In this document: positions 64,000 through 64,000 of the stretch, in pieces
How the letters are laid out: the number at the start of each line of letters is the position of its first letter
Position numbering within the stretch: position 1 is the first letter of the stretch
DNA from: Gimesia algae
Lineage (GTDB): Bacteria; Planctomycetota; Planctomycetia; Planctomycetales; Planctomycetaceae
DNA: 64,000 nucleotides
NCBI RefSeq assembly: GCF_007746795.1
Contig: NZ_CP036343.1
Span: forward strand, 1,678,531 to 1,742,530
Direction of reading: 5' to 3'
Notes under the pieces: generated by a model
Databases searched by the model: none
Seen by the model: the letters and a program-made list of their open reading frames with translations, nothing else
What the model was told of the DNA's origin: nothing
Translations under genes and position numbers: made by a program

Positions 64000-64000
64000 T

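Overview
The window is a chromosomal segment of a planctomycete, most likely Gimesia (formerly Planctomyces) or a close relative. This is inferred from family content: a DUF1559 pseudopilin-like protein, a large HEAT-repeat protein ending in a c-type haem domain, several planctomycete-style secreted or membrane proteins of unknown function, and a reduced division/cell-wall (dcw) cluster with no ftsZ visible. No phage, insertion sequence, CRISPR array, tRNA or rRNA was recognised.

Layout. 1-1.4 kb: an anti-sigma factor flgM followed by two tandem fur paralogues, the first lacking the metal-binding domain. 1.4-2.5 kb: a prepilin peptidase on the minus strand. 2.8-8 kb: a compact nitrogen-sensing module, amtB, two PII genes (glnB type) and glnD. 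8-12 kb: mannose-6-phosphate isomerase, a small CsrA-like protein, a large membrane protein and a Cys-rich exported protein. 12.4-16.2 kb: a Tad/Flp-type pilus secretin, a Gly-rich lipoprotein and a TadD-like TPR lipoprotein, with no assembly ATPase nearby. 16-22 kb: minus-strand exported proteins (HEAT protein, acetyl-xylan-esterase-like hydrolase, beta-rich membrane-anchored protein, DUF1559 pseudopilin). 22-28.5 kb: lexA with an unusual palindrome-rich leader, an NtrC-type response regulator with its histidine kinase, and a PP2C phosphatase.

28.7-50.5 kb is one long minus-strand flagellar locus. In order of transcription it reads flgN-like, degenerate NtrC-type regulator, flgB, flgC, fliE, fliF, fliG, fliH, fliI, fliJ, motE-like, fliK, flgD, flgE, flbD, motA, motB, fliL, fliN, fliO, fliP, fliQ, fliR, flhB. 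It encodes rod, MS ring, switch, export gate and ATPase, hook, hook-length control and stator. fliM is absent from its usual place between fliL and fliN, and FliN instead carries several FliM-like EIDALL motifs in its N-terminus. FliR carries an inserted EF-hand-like loop. 50.5-53.1 kb is a large membrane-anchored TPR protein.

53.4-59.8 kb is the dcw remnant, transcribed mraZ, rsmH, a LysM gene, ftsL-like, ftsI/PBP. A consensus-like MraZ operator lies directly before mraZ, and a candidate structured RNA lies between mraZ and rsmH. 60-64 kb: a GT4 glycosyltransferase, queA, and the 3' part of a HEAT/cytochrome protein that runs off the window.

A dispersed element of about 95 bp occurs three times (27.1, 41.0 and 55.7 kb). 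All copies have the same orientation, lie at the 3' side of minus-strand genes, and fold into a long stem-loop on the gene strand. This element, the FliN/FliR modifications and the mraZ-rsmH RNA candidate are the least explained signals here.
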